Assembly: GCA_947311455.1 (NCBI GenBank)
Contig: CAMZKY010000196.1
Location: 1 to 5,309 of the forward strand
Direction: 5' to 3'
Origin: an uncultured Marinosulfonomonas sp.
GTDB taxonomy: Bacteria > Pseudomonadota > Alphaproteobacteria > Rhodobacterales > Rhodobacteraceae
DNA: 5,309 bases
In this document: one piece after another, positions 1 through 5,309 of the stretch
Layout: each line of letters opens with the position of its first letter
How positions within the stretch are numbered: the first letter of the stretch is position 1
Program-made: the position numbers and the translations under genes
Notes under the pieces: model-generated
Seen by the model: the letters and a program-made list of their open reading frames with translations, nothing else
Told to the model about the DNA's origin: nothing
Databases searched by the model: none

Positions 1-36
1 AAAACAAAAAGGGCCGCCAAACAGGCAGCCCTTTTC
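1..36 (-). terminator. Rho-independent terminator of rpsD
   Basis: Read on the minus strand, GGGCTGCC (31-24) pairs with GGCGGCCC (18-11) as an 8-bp GC-rich stem with one G-U wobble and a 5-nt loop (23-19). An A run before the stem (35-32) and a T run after it (10-6) extend the helix and give the U tail, which continues to the window edge. It begins about 25 nt after the rpsD stop codon. Because the A and T runs flank the stem symmetrically, it could also work for a transcript arriving from the left on the plus strand. Confidence 0.9.
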
Positions 37-59
37 GAATTTCGGTGCGGTGGCGAAGA

Positions 60-680
60 TTAGTTCTTCGCGTAGAATTCCACCACCAGATTTGGCTCCA
101 TCATCACCGGGTACGGAACGTCGCCCAATGTTGGTGTGCGCACAAATGTGGCTGTCATTTTGCTATGATCCACATCAACGTAATCAGGCACGTCACGTTC
201 AGCCAATTGTGTGGCTTCCAAAAGAACGGCCATTTGCTTGGAGCGCTCGCGCACTTCAATAACGTCACCTTCTTTTACGCGGTAGGACGGGATGTTCACT
301 TTTTTGCCGTTTACAGTCACGTGACCGTGGTTCACGAATTGACGGGCAGCAAACACAGTGGCCACAAATTTGGCACGGTATACAACCGCGTCAAGACGGC
401 GTTCCAACAGACCAATCAGATTTTCACCTGTATCGCCTTTAACACGCTCGGCTTCGCCATAGATGCGACGGAATTGTTTTTCGGTCAGATCACCGTAGTA
501 ACCTTTTAGTTTTTGCTTGGCGCGCAGCTGAATGCCGAAATCCGACAATTTTTGCTTGCGGCGTTGGCCATGTTGGCCGGGGCCATATTCACGGCGATTT
601 ACGGGTGATTTGGGGCGGCCCCAAATGTTTTCGCCCATGCGGCGGTCAATCTTGTGTTTGGCAGCGGTGCGTTTGGTCAC
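60..680 (-). CDS. rpsD: 30S ribosomal protein S4
   Basis: Encodes the 206-residue small-subunit protein S4. By family knowledge, S4 binds 16S rRNA early in 30S assembly, takes part in decoding fidelity and in E. coli also acts as a translational repressor. The N-terminal part (about 1-90) has the conserved basic S4 start MTKRTAAKHK, the segment RREYGPGQHG near residue 30 and KQKLKGYYG near residue 55. There are no zinc-binding cysteines, so this is the cysteine-free form. The S4 RNA-binding fold starts at LLERRLDAVV (91-100) and runs through VNGKKVNIPSYRVKEGD to about residue 157. The C-terminus ends in EFYAKN, as in alphaproteobacterial S4. The start is GTG at 680: AAGGAG lies 7 nt upstream and an in-frame stop at 695-693 rules out a longer form. 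The gene sits apart from the large ribosomal protein operons, with its own promoter and terminator. Confidence 0.98.
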   Translation of the reverse strand: MTKRTAAKHKIDRRMGENIWGRPKSPVNRREYGPGQHGQRRKQKLSDFGIQLRAKQKLKGYYGDLTEKQFRRIYGEAERVKGDTGENLIGLLERRLDAVVYRAKFVATVFAARQFVNHGHVTVNGKKVNIPSYRVKEGDVIEVRERSKQMAVLLEATQLAERDVPDYVDVDHSKMTATFVRTPTLGDVPYPVMMEPNLVVEFYAKN

Positions 681-687
681 GGCTGAT

Positions 688-693
688 CTCCTT
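688..693 (-). promoter_or_regulatory. Shine-Dalgarno of rpsD
   Basis: AAGGAG on the minus strand sits 7 nt before the GTG codon at 680-678. This supports GTG as the true start. It is the only near-perfect Shine-Dalgarno seen before any gene in this window. Confidence 0.88.
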
Positions 694-819
694 CAGTTAT
701 GATGCGCAAAATGCGCGGAAGGGCGTTGTCCTTTCTCTTGCGAGCGACAGGCAACCTTTTGCAAGGGCCACCAACACCAATAAAAATCCCCAGCCGTTGC
801 GGGCCGGGAACTTGGCGCG

Positions 820-846
820 TTTATAAGGTGTTCAAAGCAGAGTCAA
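820..846 (-). promoter_or_regulatory. Likely sigma-70-type promoter of rpsD
   Basis: On the minus strand TTGACT (846-841) lies 15 bp before TATAAA (825-820). The spacing is slightly short. Shifting the -10 call by 1-2 bp (ATAAAC, TAAACG) gives 16-17 bp with a poorer hexamer. The -35 box contains the TGA stop of the upstream Hint gene. Transcription would begin near 812, leaving a leader of about 130 nt before the GTG. The rest of the 162-bp gap holds no gene. It has a short hairpin (GCGCA/TGCGC, 704-716) and a possible long-range pairing CTTGC/GCAAG (765-761 with 741-737). I cannot assign a regulatory role to either. Confidence 0.5.
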
Positions 847-1916
847 CGAAGAACAAGGCGATCATGCTTTAAAATTTCGGCCTCGGGGCGCGAAAGATTA
901 CGCCGTGCATAATTCCCGTAGGAAAACGCATCATTTTCAACGGTTGGGAAATGCGAAAACAATCGATCCCGTTGAATATCGTCAATCGCCGCAAGCGATG
1001 TGTTGGCCGGATGAAAGCTTTCACATTCCACCCCGTTGGCCCAAACGATCTGGTGGCGCTCGAGCATCAGATGATAATAGGTCACTTCTTTTAGCGTGTG
1101 GTCAATGGTGATCGAGCGATCATTCAGCAAATCACGCGCCGTGACCAACACTTCGTCAGTATTAAACAGCGCCTGCGCCCCGCGCCCTTTGATTAAAACA
1201 CGGTGCTCTGGCGAGACCAAAAGATCCTCGTCCGGCTCCCCGATATCAAGCGCGCCTTTCCTGATCCGGATCGGGCGCAAATGCGGCATCGCATGCATGC
1301 GCGCACCGCTCATTTTGCGCTGGCCGATCCAATGGATATCCTGCACGCCGTCATCTTTGGTTTGCAGGCGGTCGCCTTCGGACAAGTCTTCAACCAGACA
1401 CGGGCCATTTTCGGTCAGTATCTGTGTGCCTTTGGTAAAACAAATCACACCGCCCATTCCAAGTGCTGTAGATTTAACATCGGCTTTGGGTAAATTGGCC
1501 GAAACAACCCAAAAGCCGGTATCTGCCGGTGGAATGTCATCCCGAAATACCAGCAACGGCGGCGTGCCGCGCCCCAAATCAATCAGCATTACATCATATG
1601 TAATTTTACCATCGGTCAGCACAAAGCCGTATTCGGGTGAAACATCCCCGATATCAACATCGCGCAAATCCTTGCGCGTGCCCAATGACTCTCCATAAAC
1701 CTTGCGCACTTTACGTGCGGCCCCTGCCCTTAGATTTGCCATCCCGATCGCATCGCCCAAAACCAATAGCCCTTTAGGGCCGTCAATCTGCACCGTGTCT
1801 CCGTGCCACCGCCACGCCGTGCCTGCAGACATTTTGCCCGTCTCCGCCCCGCGTAAACCGTCTAGTTCTGTTTGCGCCCAAGAAATGACAAACGCGCCTT
1901 TTAAGCCCGTTCTCAT
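843..1916 (-). CDS. Hint (Hedgehog/intein) domain protein of Rhodobacterales type
   Basis: A 357-residue protein with a central autoprocessing-type domain of the Hint_2 class. The domain opens at GVICFTKGTQILTENG (156-171): C159 is the candidate nucleophile and KGT matches the block A pattern. LLVSPEHRVLI (232-242) supplies the block B histidine H238. The segment YYHLMLERHQIVWANGVECE (280-299) corresponds to the distal block, but the histidine-asparagine pair of splicing inteins is absent. This resembles Hedgehog-type or bacterial Hint domains that cleave or transfer rather than splice (inference). The first 158 residues (AWRWHGDTVQIDGP near 34) are an uncharacterised N-terminal partner. A C-terminal tail of about 55 residues carries ARRNLSRPEAEIL. 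No signal peptide or membrane helix is seen. ATG 1916 is the only plausible start before an in-frame stop at 1967-1965; its Shine-Dalgarno is weak (AGG, 10 nt away). The physiological role is unknown. Confidence 0.88.
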   Translation of the reverse strand: MRTGLKGAFVISWAQTELDGLRGAETGKMSAGTAWRWHGDTVQIDGPKGLLVLGDAIGMANLRAGAARKVRKVYGESLGTRKDLRDVDIGDVSPEYGFVLTDGKITYDVMLIDLGRGTPPLLVFRDDIPPADTGFWVVSANLPKADVKSTALGMGGVICFTKGTQILTENGPCLVEDLSEGDRLQTKDDGVQDIHWIGQRKMSGARMHAMPHLRPIRIRKGALDIGEPDEDLLVSPEHRVLIKGRGAQALFNTDEVLVTARDLLNDRSITIDHTLKEVTYYHLMLERHQIVWANGVECESFHPANTSLAAIDDIQRDRLFSHFPTVENDAFSYGNYARRNLSRPEAEILKHDRLVLR

Positions 1917-1968
1917 GCTCGATATACCTGTATTGTTTTTATTATTGAGATTAGCGTAACAAAATCAG

Positions 1969-1986
1969 GACTCTGTGCCTAGAGTC
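1969..1986. repeat. Perfect inverted repeat upstream of the Hint gene
   Basis: GACTCT and AGAGTC form a 6-bp dyad around a 6-nt centre (GTGCCT on the plus strand). It lies about 53 bp before the Hint start codon, in an AT-rich stretch that probably holds that gene's promoter. Each arm contains a GANTC pentamer, the site methylated by CcrM in many alphaproteobacteria. It could be an operator or a weak hairpin (ATTTTG follows on the minus strand). No clear -35/-10 pair could be fixed here. Confidence 0.5.
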
Positions 1987-2057
1987 TAATGTTCAAAAAA
2001 TTGCTGTTTCTGGTAAAAATTTAGCCTGCACACTGATAAAATCATTGTAAACGCCCA

Positions 2058-2231
2058 TTGCAGCGCAAAAACGGCGCAAACGACCAACAATCACCCCCAA
2101 GGATCGGCATCGCCCTGCTGGCCGCATTTTGTGTTTTAGCCCCGATGGCAGATGCGCTTGGCAGTGTCATCACCATTGGCGCGGGTCTTTATATGGTTAT
2201 GCGCGAACGAAAGATTTCAAAGCAGACATAG
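2058..2231 (+). pseudogene. Internally deleted DMT/EamA-family transporter remnant (or small membrane protein)
   Basis: The plus-strand frame ending at TAG 2229-2231 encodes up to 57 residues from a TTG at 2058 and is open back to a stop at 2037-2039. After a short polar lead (SPPR), GIALLAAFCVLAPMADAL resembles the first membrane helix of Rhodobacterales DMT/EamA drug-metabolite transporters. It is followed at once by GSVITIGAGLYMVMRER, which resembles the last helix and basic tail of the same family. Intact members have about ten helices and 290-300 residues, so some 240 internal residues appear to be missing without loss of frame. No ATG start or Shine-Dalgarno is visible, which favours a dead remnant over a working gene. 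Its 3' end overlaps the 3' end of convergent thiN by 35 bp. Family resemblance is from memory; a genuine two-helix small protein is the alternative. Confidence 0.45.
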
Positions 2232-2871
2232 CGTGATCCAAACATTCCACTGGCAAGATACACAACAAATTGGATTTTGACGTTTCAATCCGAACTCCCC
2301 CGCCTACCGCCATATTAGACGTGCCGATTTTTTGATCCGGCGCCAAGGCCATATCTTCAAATGACCATTTTAATCCCGTTACACTTGCTTTCGTTGCCCC
2401 CATCGGAAACAAGGAAACCCGCGTGCCTTGGGGCAGATCAATCGTAAACCCATCAGGCACCACAAAACAGATATCCACAGCCCCAATCACAATACATACC
2501 TGATGCGCGTTCATCACCAGCCCGTGGTACACCGCCAATTCATGATCAATGCGCCCACCGGTAAATCCAACCGCCAAAACCAGGGACGCTTTGATCCGGC
2601 TCAAGCATTTGTGAAAATCTGTGTTGTCCTGTTCGGAAATCCTGAACATGCGTTCGGGCGGGATTTGCGCTATAGTCCCCTCGTCGAGCGAATCAAAATC
2701 ACCGATAACAAAATCGGGAACACGCGCATATTTCAGTGCAACCGCCGCCGCCCCATCCGCCGCAACCAGAATCGGGGCATGTTTAAGGGCCAGCTCCAAA
2801 GCCTCTTTTTGGCACGCGCCCCCGCCCAACAACGAAACCGGGCAATTATTGTGAACAATAGGAGTATTCAT
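2197..2871 (-). CDS. thiN: Thiamine pyrophosphokinase (thiamine diphosphokinase)
   Basis: A 224-residue cytoplasmic enzyme expected to transfer pyrophosphate from ATP to thiamine, giving thiamine diphosphate and AMP (EC 2.7.6.2). It makes the active cofactor from imported or salvaged thiamine. Family motifs appear in order: LLGGGA (14-19), VAADGAAAVAL (36-46), the metal/substrate motif IGDFDSL (56-62), QDNTDFHK (81-88), GFTGGRIDHELA (102-113) and, in the C-terminal beta domain, KIGTSNMAVGGGVRIE (171-186). The length suits the bacterial family. ATG 2871 is the most upstream start possible, because an in-frame TAA lies 6 nt before it. The Shine-Dalgarno is poor, so a leaderless or weakly translated mRNA is possible. 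No other thiamine gene and no TPP riboswitch are nearby. It is transcribed divergently from the 601-aa gene and its 3' end overlaps the transporter remnant. Confidence 0.94.
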   Translation of the reverse strand: MNTPIVHNNCPVSLLGGGACQKEALELALKHAPILVAADGAAAVALKYARVPDFVIGDFDSLDEGTIAQIPPERMFRISEQDNTDFHKCLSRIKASLVLAVGFTGGRIDHELAVYHGLVMNAHQVCIVIGAVDICFVVPDGFTIDLPQGTRVSLFPMGATKASVTGLKWSFEDMALAPDQKIGTSNMAVGGGVRIETSKSNLLCILPVECLDHAMSALKSFVRA

Positions 2872-3030
2872 CGTGAATTACCGCCAATTTGGAAACGTGC
2901 CACATTTTCGCCCCATAAAAACACCCATAAATACCCCGTTTTAATCATGAATTTGATCTATTCTCATACGAATATCCCCTTGCTGGGACGATAATGAACC
3001 TAGTGGGGATAAAAAGAAAGCGAGCAAGCC
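2872..3030. other. Divergent intergenic region, thiN / 601-aa gene
   Basis: This 159-bp AT-rich spacer must carry promoters for both flanking genes, but no well-spaced -35/-10 pair could be chosen on either strand. Candidate fragments include TTGATC (2953-2958), TATTCT (2959-2964) and ATAATG (2991-2996). There is no TPP riboswitch core on the thiN side. The plus-strand ribosome site is weak (GAG at 3022-3024). Confidence 0.4.
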
Positions 3031-4836
3031 ATGATTGGTGCGAGTAAAATTTTAACAGTTTCTTATGGTACATTTTCGTGCACCCTGGAGGGATTCGACG
3101 ATTCCTTTGGCACGATGAAAGCTATAGCCGAGTACTTCCGTGATCTCGCGGAAAAAGATCGGTATTTTGGTGCAGAACCACCGGTGCCTGACGCTGCTAT
3201 GTTGGCGCATATTGCGCAAACCGAAATCAACCAGCCTGTCGAAGCAAAAGTTGACGGTAACGACGTTGTGCTGAAACGCGCACTTGTTGATGCTAAAACC
3301 GATCCTGTTCCTGAAACAGAAGCGGAAGTGGAAGCAGAAGTGGAAGCAGAAGCGGAAACGGAAGCGGAAACGAAAGAATTACCTGGAATTCCGGATCATA
3401 TTACACCGGATATTGAGATTAAAGCGGCTGAAACATCATCTGAAGATGATATTCAAGAAGACGAAAGCGTTGCCGCAAAACTGAAACGTATCCGCGCTGC
3501 TGTTGCCCAGAACGAAAACAAAGTTGCGGCAACATTTATTGAAGACCAGCATGCAGACGCGCTTGATTCCAATGATCCTGTTGCAGAACCGGCCCGGATT
3601 CCACAAGACGTGCAAGAACGGCCTGAACCACAGCGTGATTCTGATGACCAAGCCGTGTTAGATGCCTTTGCCGCATTGGAAAACGATGAAAACGACGCGC
3701 TCGATCAAGACGCGCCCGATCAAGAGGAAACAGCTGCATCCGAACAAAAGCCGGAACAAGCTCCTGCTGTCGGCCAAGACGATGAAAATACGGCTGAAGA
3801 AATGTCAGGAATAGATGCTATTCTACGCGCCGAGATCAATGCCGCCGTTGATGAAGCCGAACCAGAAACGATGCAAGAAGACCTTGTTGAGGCAAAACCG
3901 AAAGCGCCAGCCGCACCCGTTGTTCCAACGCGCCCCAGAATCGTTAAAATGAAAAAAGACGAATATGAGGCTGCCAAACAAAACGGCACATTGGACGCCG
4001 CAATCAAAGGCGCCACAGAAAATCCTGCGCCACTGCCACTACTGACATCTTTGTCACCCGAGGATGAAGCCGAACTGTTAAACGAGTTGAACAGCCTAGA
4101 GCAAGACATGGGCAAAAGCGAACCTGTTGCACCCATTGCAAACAAACCAAGCGCCAAGCTTGCGGATGGTGGCGGAGAAGACGAAGCTGCGGTTGCCCGT
4201 TTGATGGATGAAACCAACGCACAGTTGGAAGAACCAGAAGGATCGCGCCGCCGCTCGGCTATTTCGCATCTGAAAGCTGCGGTTGCCGCAACCGTTGCGG
4301 ATCGCAAGATTAACCCGTTTGCTTCGAAAACGGATGGCGACGATGCAAAACCCTATCGTTCCGACTTGGCCGATGTTGTTCGTCCGCGCCGCCCTAAAGC
4401 CGGCGGGAAAGCAAATGAAAGTGCAACGCCTTTGGTGTTGGTGTCTGAACAGCGTATTGACGAACCGGATCGTGGCACAAATTCGCGCGTGCAACCGCGC
4501 CGCGTTGCAGCACAGCCGGCGGTAAAACAGAGCCAGCCTTCCAACAACGGATTTTCTGAATTCGCCTCTAAAATGGGCGTCACCGGTATGGTCGACATTA
4601 TGGAAGCCGCCGCCGCATATGCGCAATATTCCGAGGGCCATCCAAGTATCGGACGCCCCTATCTGATGCGGTTAGCCGCGCAATTCATCGGCAACGATGG
4701 CTTCAGCCGCGAGGAAGGTTTGCGTGCCTTTGGCGAATTGTTACGCCAGGATAAAATCATCAAAGTTAAGCGCGGCCAGTTCGCGATTGCAGAGACCACC
4801 CGCTTTAAGCCCATGTCCAACATGGCTGTTGGCTAA
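3031..4836 (+). CDS. Large acidic low-complexity protein with conserved-looking N- and C-terminal domains, function unknown
   Basis: A 601-residue protein, probably cytoplasmic: no signal peptide or membrane helix, and one cysteine (C17). The N-terminal block (about 1-75; SYGTFSCTLEGF, MKAIAEYFRDLAEKDRYFGA) looks folded, with beta strands followed by a helix. Residues about 90-505 are mostly acidic and disorder-like, opening with a Glu-X run (95-114). Within it are spaced helix-like islands: AAKLKRIRAAVAQN (148-161), RPRIVKMKKDEYEAA (301-315), LSPEDEAELLNELNSLEQDM (341-360), and VARLMDETNAQL running into RRRSAISHLKAAVAA (388-420). The C-terminal block (about 508-593) resembles a winged-helix fold: SREEGLRAFGELLRQDKI, then the wing-like KVKRGQFAIAETTRF. 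I recall Rhodobacterales hypothetical proteins with similar ends, some labelled as CheA-like. No kinase or Hpt motif is present, so that name is not adopted. ATG 3031 is fixed by an in-frame stop 18 nt upstream. It is a single-gene unit closed by a strong terminator. Confidence 0.85.
   Translation: MIGASKILTVSYGTFSCTLEGFDDSFGTMKAIAEYFRDLAEKDRYFGAEPPVPDAAMLAHIAQTEINQPVEAKVDGNDVVLKRALVDAKTDPVPETEAEVEAEVEAEAETEAETKELPGIPDHITPDIEIKAAETSSEDDIQEDESVAAKLKRIRAAVAQNENKVAATFIEDQHADALDSNDPVAEPARIPQDVQERPEPQRDSDDQAVLDAFAALENDENDALDQDAPDQEETAASEQKPEQAPAVGQDDENTAEEMSGIDAILRAEINAAVDEAEPETMQEDLVEAKPKAPAAPVVPTRPRIVKMKKDEYEAAKQNGTLDAAIKGATENPAPLPLLTSLSPEDEAELLNELNSLEQDMGKSEPVAPIANKPSAKLADGGGEDEAAVARLMDETNAQLEEPEGSRRRSAISHLKAAVAATVADRKINPFASKTDGDDAKPYRSDLADVVRPRRPKAGGKANESATPLVLVSEQRIDEPDRGTNSRVQPRRVAAQPAVKQSQPSNNGFSEFASKMGVTGMVDIMEAAAAYAQYSEGHPSIGRPYLMRLAAQFIGNDGFSREEGLRAFGELLRQDKIIKVKRGQFAIAETTRFKPMSNMAVG
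3313..3372 (+). repeat. In-frame hexanucleotide repeat coding a Glu-X run
   Basis: Ten units of GAA followed by GCG, GTG, GCA, ACA or ACG encode alternating Glu with Ala, Val or Thr at residues 95-114 of the 601-aa protein. GAA is used for every glutamate, so the DNA itself is near-repetitive, notably the doubled GAAGTGGAAGCA. A unit of 6 bp keeps the frame when copies are gained or lost. Confidence 0.85.
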
Positions 4837-4889
4837 AGCATCGGTGCCAAAACTCCCACGTTTCTGCTCGGACTGTGGTTGAGTAACTT

Positions 4890-4923
4890 GGGCGGGATAG
4901 CAATGCTATTCCGCCCTTTTTTT
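4890..4923 (+). terminator. Rho-independent terminator after the 601-aa gene
   Basis: GGGCGGGATAG (4890-4900) pairs with CTATTCCGCCC (4906-4916) over 11 bp with one G-U wobble and a 5-nt loop, followed by seven T residues (4917-4923). It lies 53 nt after the stop codon. There is no T run on the other side, so it acts only on plus-strand transcripts and does not serve the convergent DUF2842 gene. Confidence 0.93.
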
Positions 4924-4999
4924 GTTTCAACGCGATTTCACCCTCAAAACGCGCAGTATCACCGCACGCCCTGTTAACCCGCCAAAGCCATAAAAATCT

Positions 5000-5043
5000 G
5001 CCATACGTAAGCCATACGTTTGCCATACGTTTGCCATACAACG
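5000..5043. repeat. 11-bp direct tandem repeat array
   Basis: Units start at 5000, 5011, 5022 and 5033: GCCATACGTAA, GCCATACGTTT, GCCATACGTTT and a degenerate GCCATACAACG. A further imperfect GCCATA occurs at 4987. The second and third units are identical. Read on the minus strand the unit is about ACGTATGGCAA. The period is near one helical turn. The array lies in a gene-free stretch of about 270 bp (4837-5107) between two convergent genes and codes for nothing I can support. Confidence 0.85.
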
Positions 5044-5059
5044 GTTTTTTGCACCATCA

Positions 5060-5075
5060 CCCTTGTTAACAAGGG
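5060..5075. repeat. Perfect 16-bp palindrome
   Basis: CCCTTGTTAACAAGGG is fully self-complementary. As RNA it gives a 6-bp stem with a TTAA loop, but neither strand has a proper T tail (TTTCC on plus, TGATGG on minus). It is therefore a weak terminator at best and could instead be a dimeric protein's binding site. A second GTTAAC core is at 4973-4978, on the other side of the 11-bp repeats. Confidence 0.7.
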
Positions 5076-5107
5076 TTTCCAGCCCATTAATGCCGCAAAT
5101 TCGCCAA

Positions 5108-5309
5108 TCAGCCTTTTTCGTCATCCTTAGGCGCATCAGGATCGGCCTTGCCCACCCCGAGAAAGACAAATTTAAATGGCATGATCCACAGAAACCCGAG
5201 GAAAATATATATCGCCAGTTCCAGTAAAAACGGCGGACGATCAAACAAAGACACCACAAACAGCGCTGCCGCAATATAGAGCGGCAGGCCGATCAGCAGA
5301 ATGACCAAT
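5108..5309 (-). CDS. DUF2842 family membrane protein, 5' end outside window
   Basis: The last 66-67 codons of a small inner-membrane protein ending at TGA 5110-5108. The first visible segment, VILLIGLPLYIAAALFVVSL, is a membrane helix. It is followed by the conserved-looking loop FDRPPFLLELA, a second helix (YIFLGFLWIMPFKFVF) and a short charged tail, GVGKADPDAPKDDEKG. This order matches DUF2842, small two-helix proteins of alphaproteobacteria whose function is not known to me. The TTG at 5308 reads better as an internal leucine (LVILLIGLP) than as a start, because family members have about 10 more residues before this helix. The gene is therefore treated as partial. Its terminator is not obvious; only the 5060-5075 palindrome lies just downstream. 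Confidence 0.85.
   Translation of the reverse strand, partial: LVILLIGLPLYIAAALFVVSLFDRPPFLLELAIYIFLGFLWIMPFKFVFLGVGKADPDAPKDDEKG

Noticed and set aside
45..509. Open plus-strand frame of 154 codons opposite rpsD
   Set aside because: It is fully antisense to a certain ribosomal protein gene, is rich in His/Phe/Val from reverse-complement codons, and has no family motif.
1096..1698. 200-codon plus-strand frame opposite the Hint gene
   Set aside because: The Ser/Pro/Arg-rich composition is typical of an antisense shadow. The Hint domain on the other strand is recognisable end to end.
2872..3030. TPP riboswitch upstream of thiN
   Set aside because: No conserved CUGAGA-type or ACCUGAU-type core was found on the minus strand. 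The thiN gene encodes the last step to the cofactor and is often not riboswitch-controlled.
3720..4307. Long minus-strand frames (195 and 181 codons, to 4641) opposite the 601-aa gene
   Set aside because: The Ser/Ala runs mirror the Ala/Glu-rich coding strand. There is no Shine-Dalgarno or domain, and the plus-strand frame is continuous with a terminator.
3031..4836. Naming the 601-aa protein a CheA-like chemotaxis kinase
   Set aside because: No phosphotransfer histidine domain, ATPase N/G boxes or CheW-like domain is visible, and no chemotaxis genes are nearby.
5000..5043. CRISPR array
   Set aside because: The unit is 11 bp with no spacers and no cas genes are nearby.
4805..5274. Minus-strand frames reading through the 11-bp repeats (78 and 115 codons)
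   Set aside because: They run through the terminator or overlap DUF2842 in another frame. Their repeated Met-Ala-Asn-Val-Trp-like peptide only reflects the DNA repeat.
5306..5308. TTG as the start codon of the DUF2842 gene
   Set aside because: It falls directly at the first membrane helix, where family members have preceding residues. The window edge is 1 base away, so truncation is the simpler reading.

Overview
The window looks like chromosome from a marine alphaproteobacterium of the order Rhodobacterales (Roseobacter-like). Three things point there: an S4 protein of alphaproteobacterial type, a Hint-domain protein of a kind common in that group, and a DUF2842 membrane protein. Base composition looks close to even, which would be low for the order. 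This is judged by eye. No rRNA, tRNA, CRISPR array, insertion sequence or phage gene is visible.

Layout, left to right. A strong rho-independent terminator closes rpsD (ribosomal protein S4, minus strand), which has a GTG start, a good Shine-Dalgarno and a leader of roughly 130 nt. The likely rpsD promoter overlaps the stop codon of the next gene. That gene is a minus-strand 357-aa protein with a central Hedgehog/intein-type (Hint) autoprocessing domain. The 280-bp gap behind it holds a small inverted repeat and, on the plus strand, what looks like an internally deleted remnant of a DMT/EamA transporter (TM1 joined to the last TM). The remnant overlaps the 3' end of a minus-strand thiamine pyrophosphokinase gene (thiN).

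A 159-bp divergent intergenic region separates thiN from the largest gene, on the plus strand. It encodes a 601-aa, very acidic, mostly low-complexity protein with compact N- and C-terminal domains and no function I can name. It ends at a strong terminator. Beyond lies a gene-free stretch of about 270 bp with an 11-bp tandem repeat array and a perfect 16-bp palindrome. Last comes the 3' part of a minus-strand DUF2842 membrane protein gene, whose 5' end is outside the window.

The genes do not form an obvious pathway. S4 and thiamine pyrophosphokinase are housekeeping functions. The Hint protein and the 601-aa protein are lineage-type genes of unknown role and are the best candidates for something undescribed. 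The remnant transporter and the repeat array suggest local rearrangement in otherwise ordinary chromosome.
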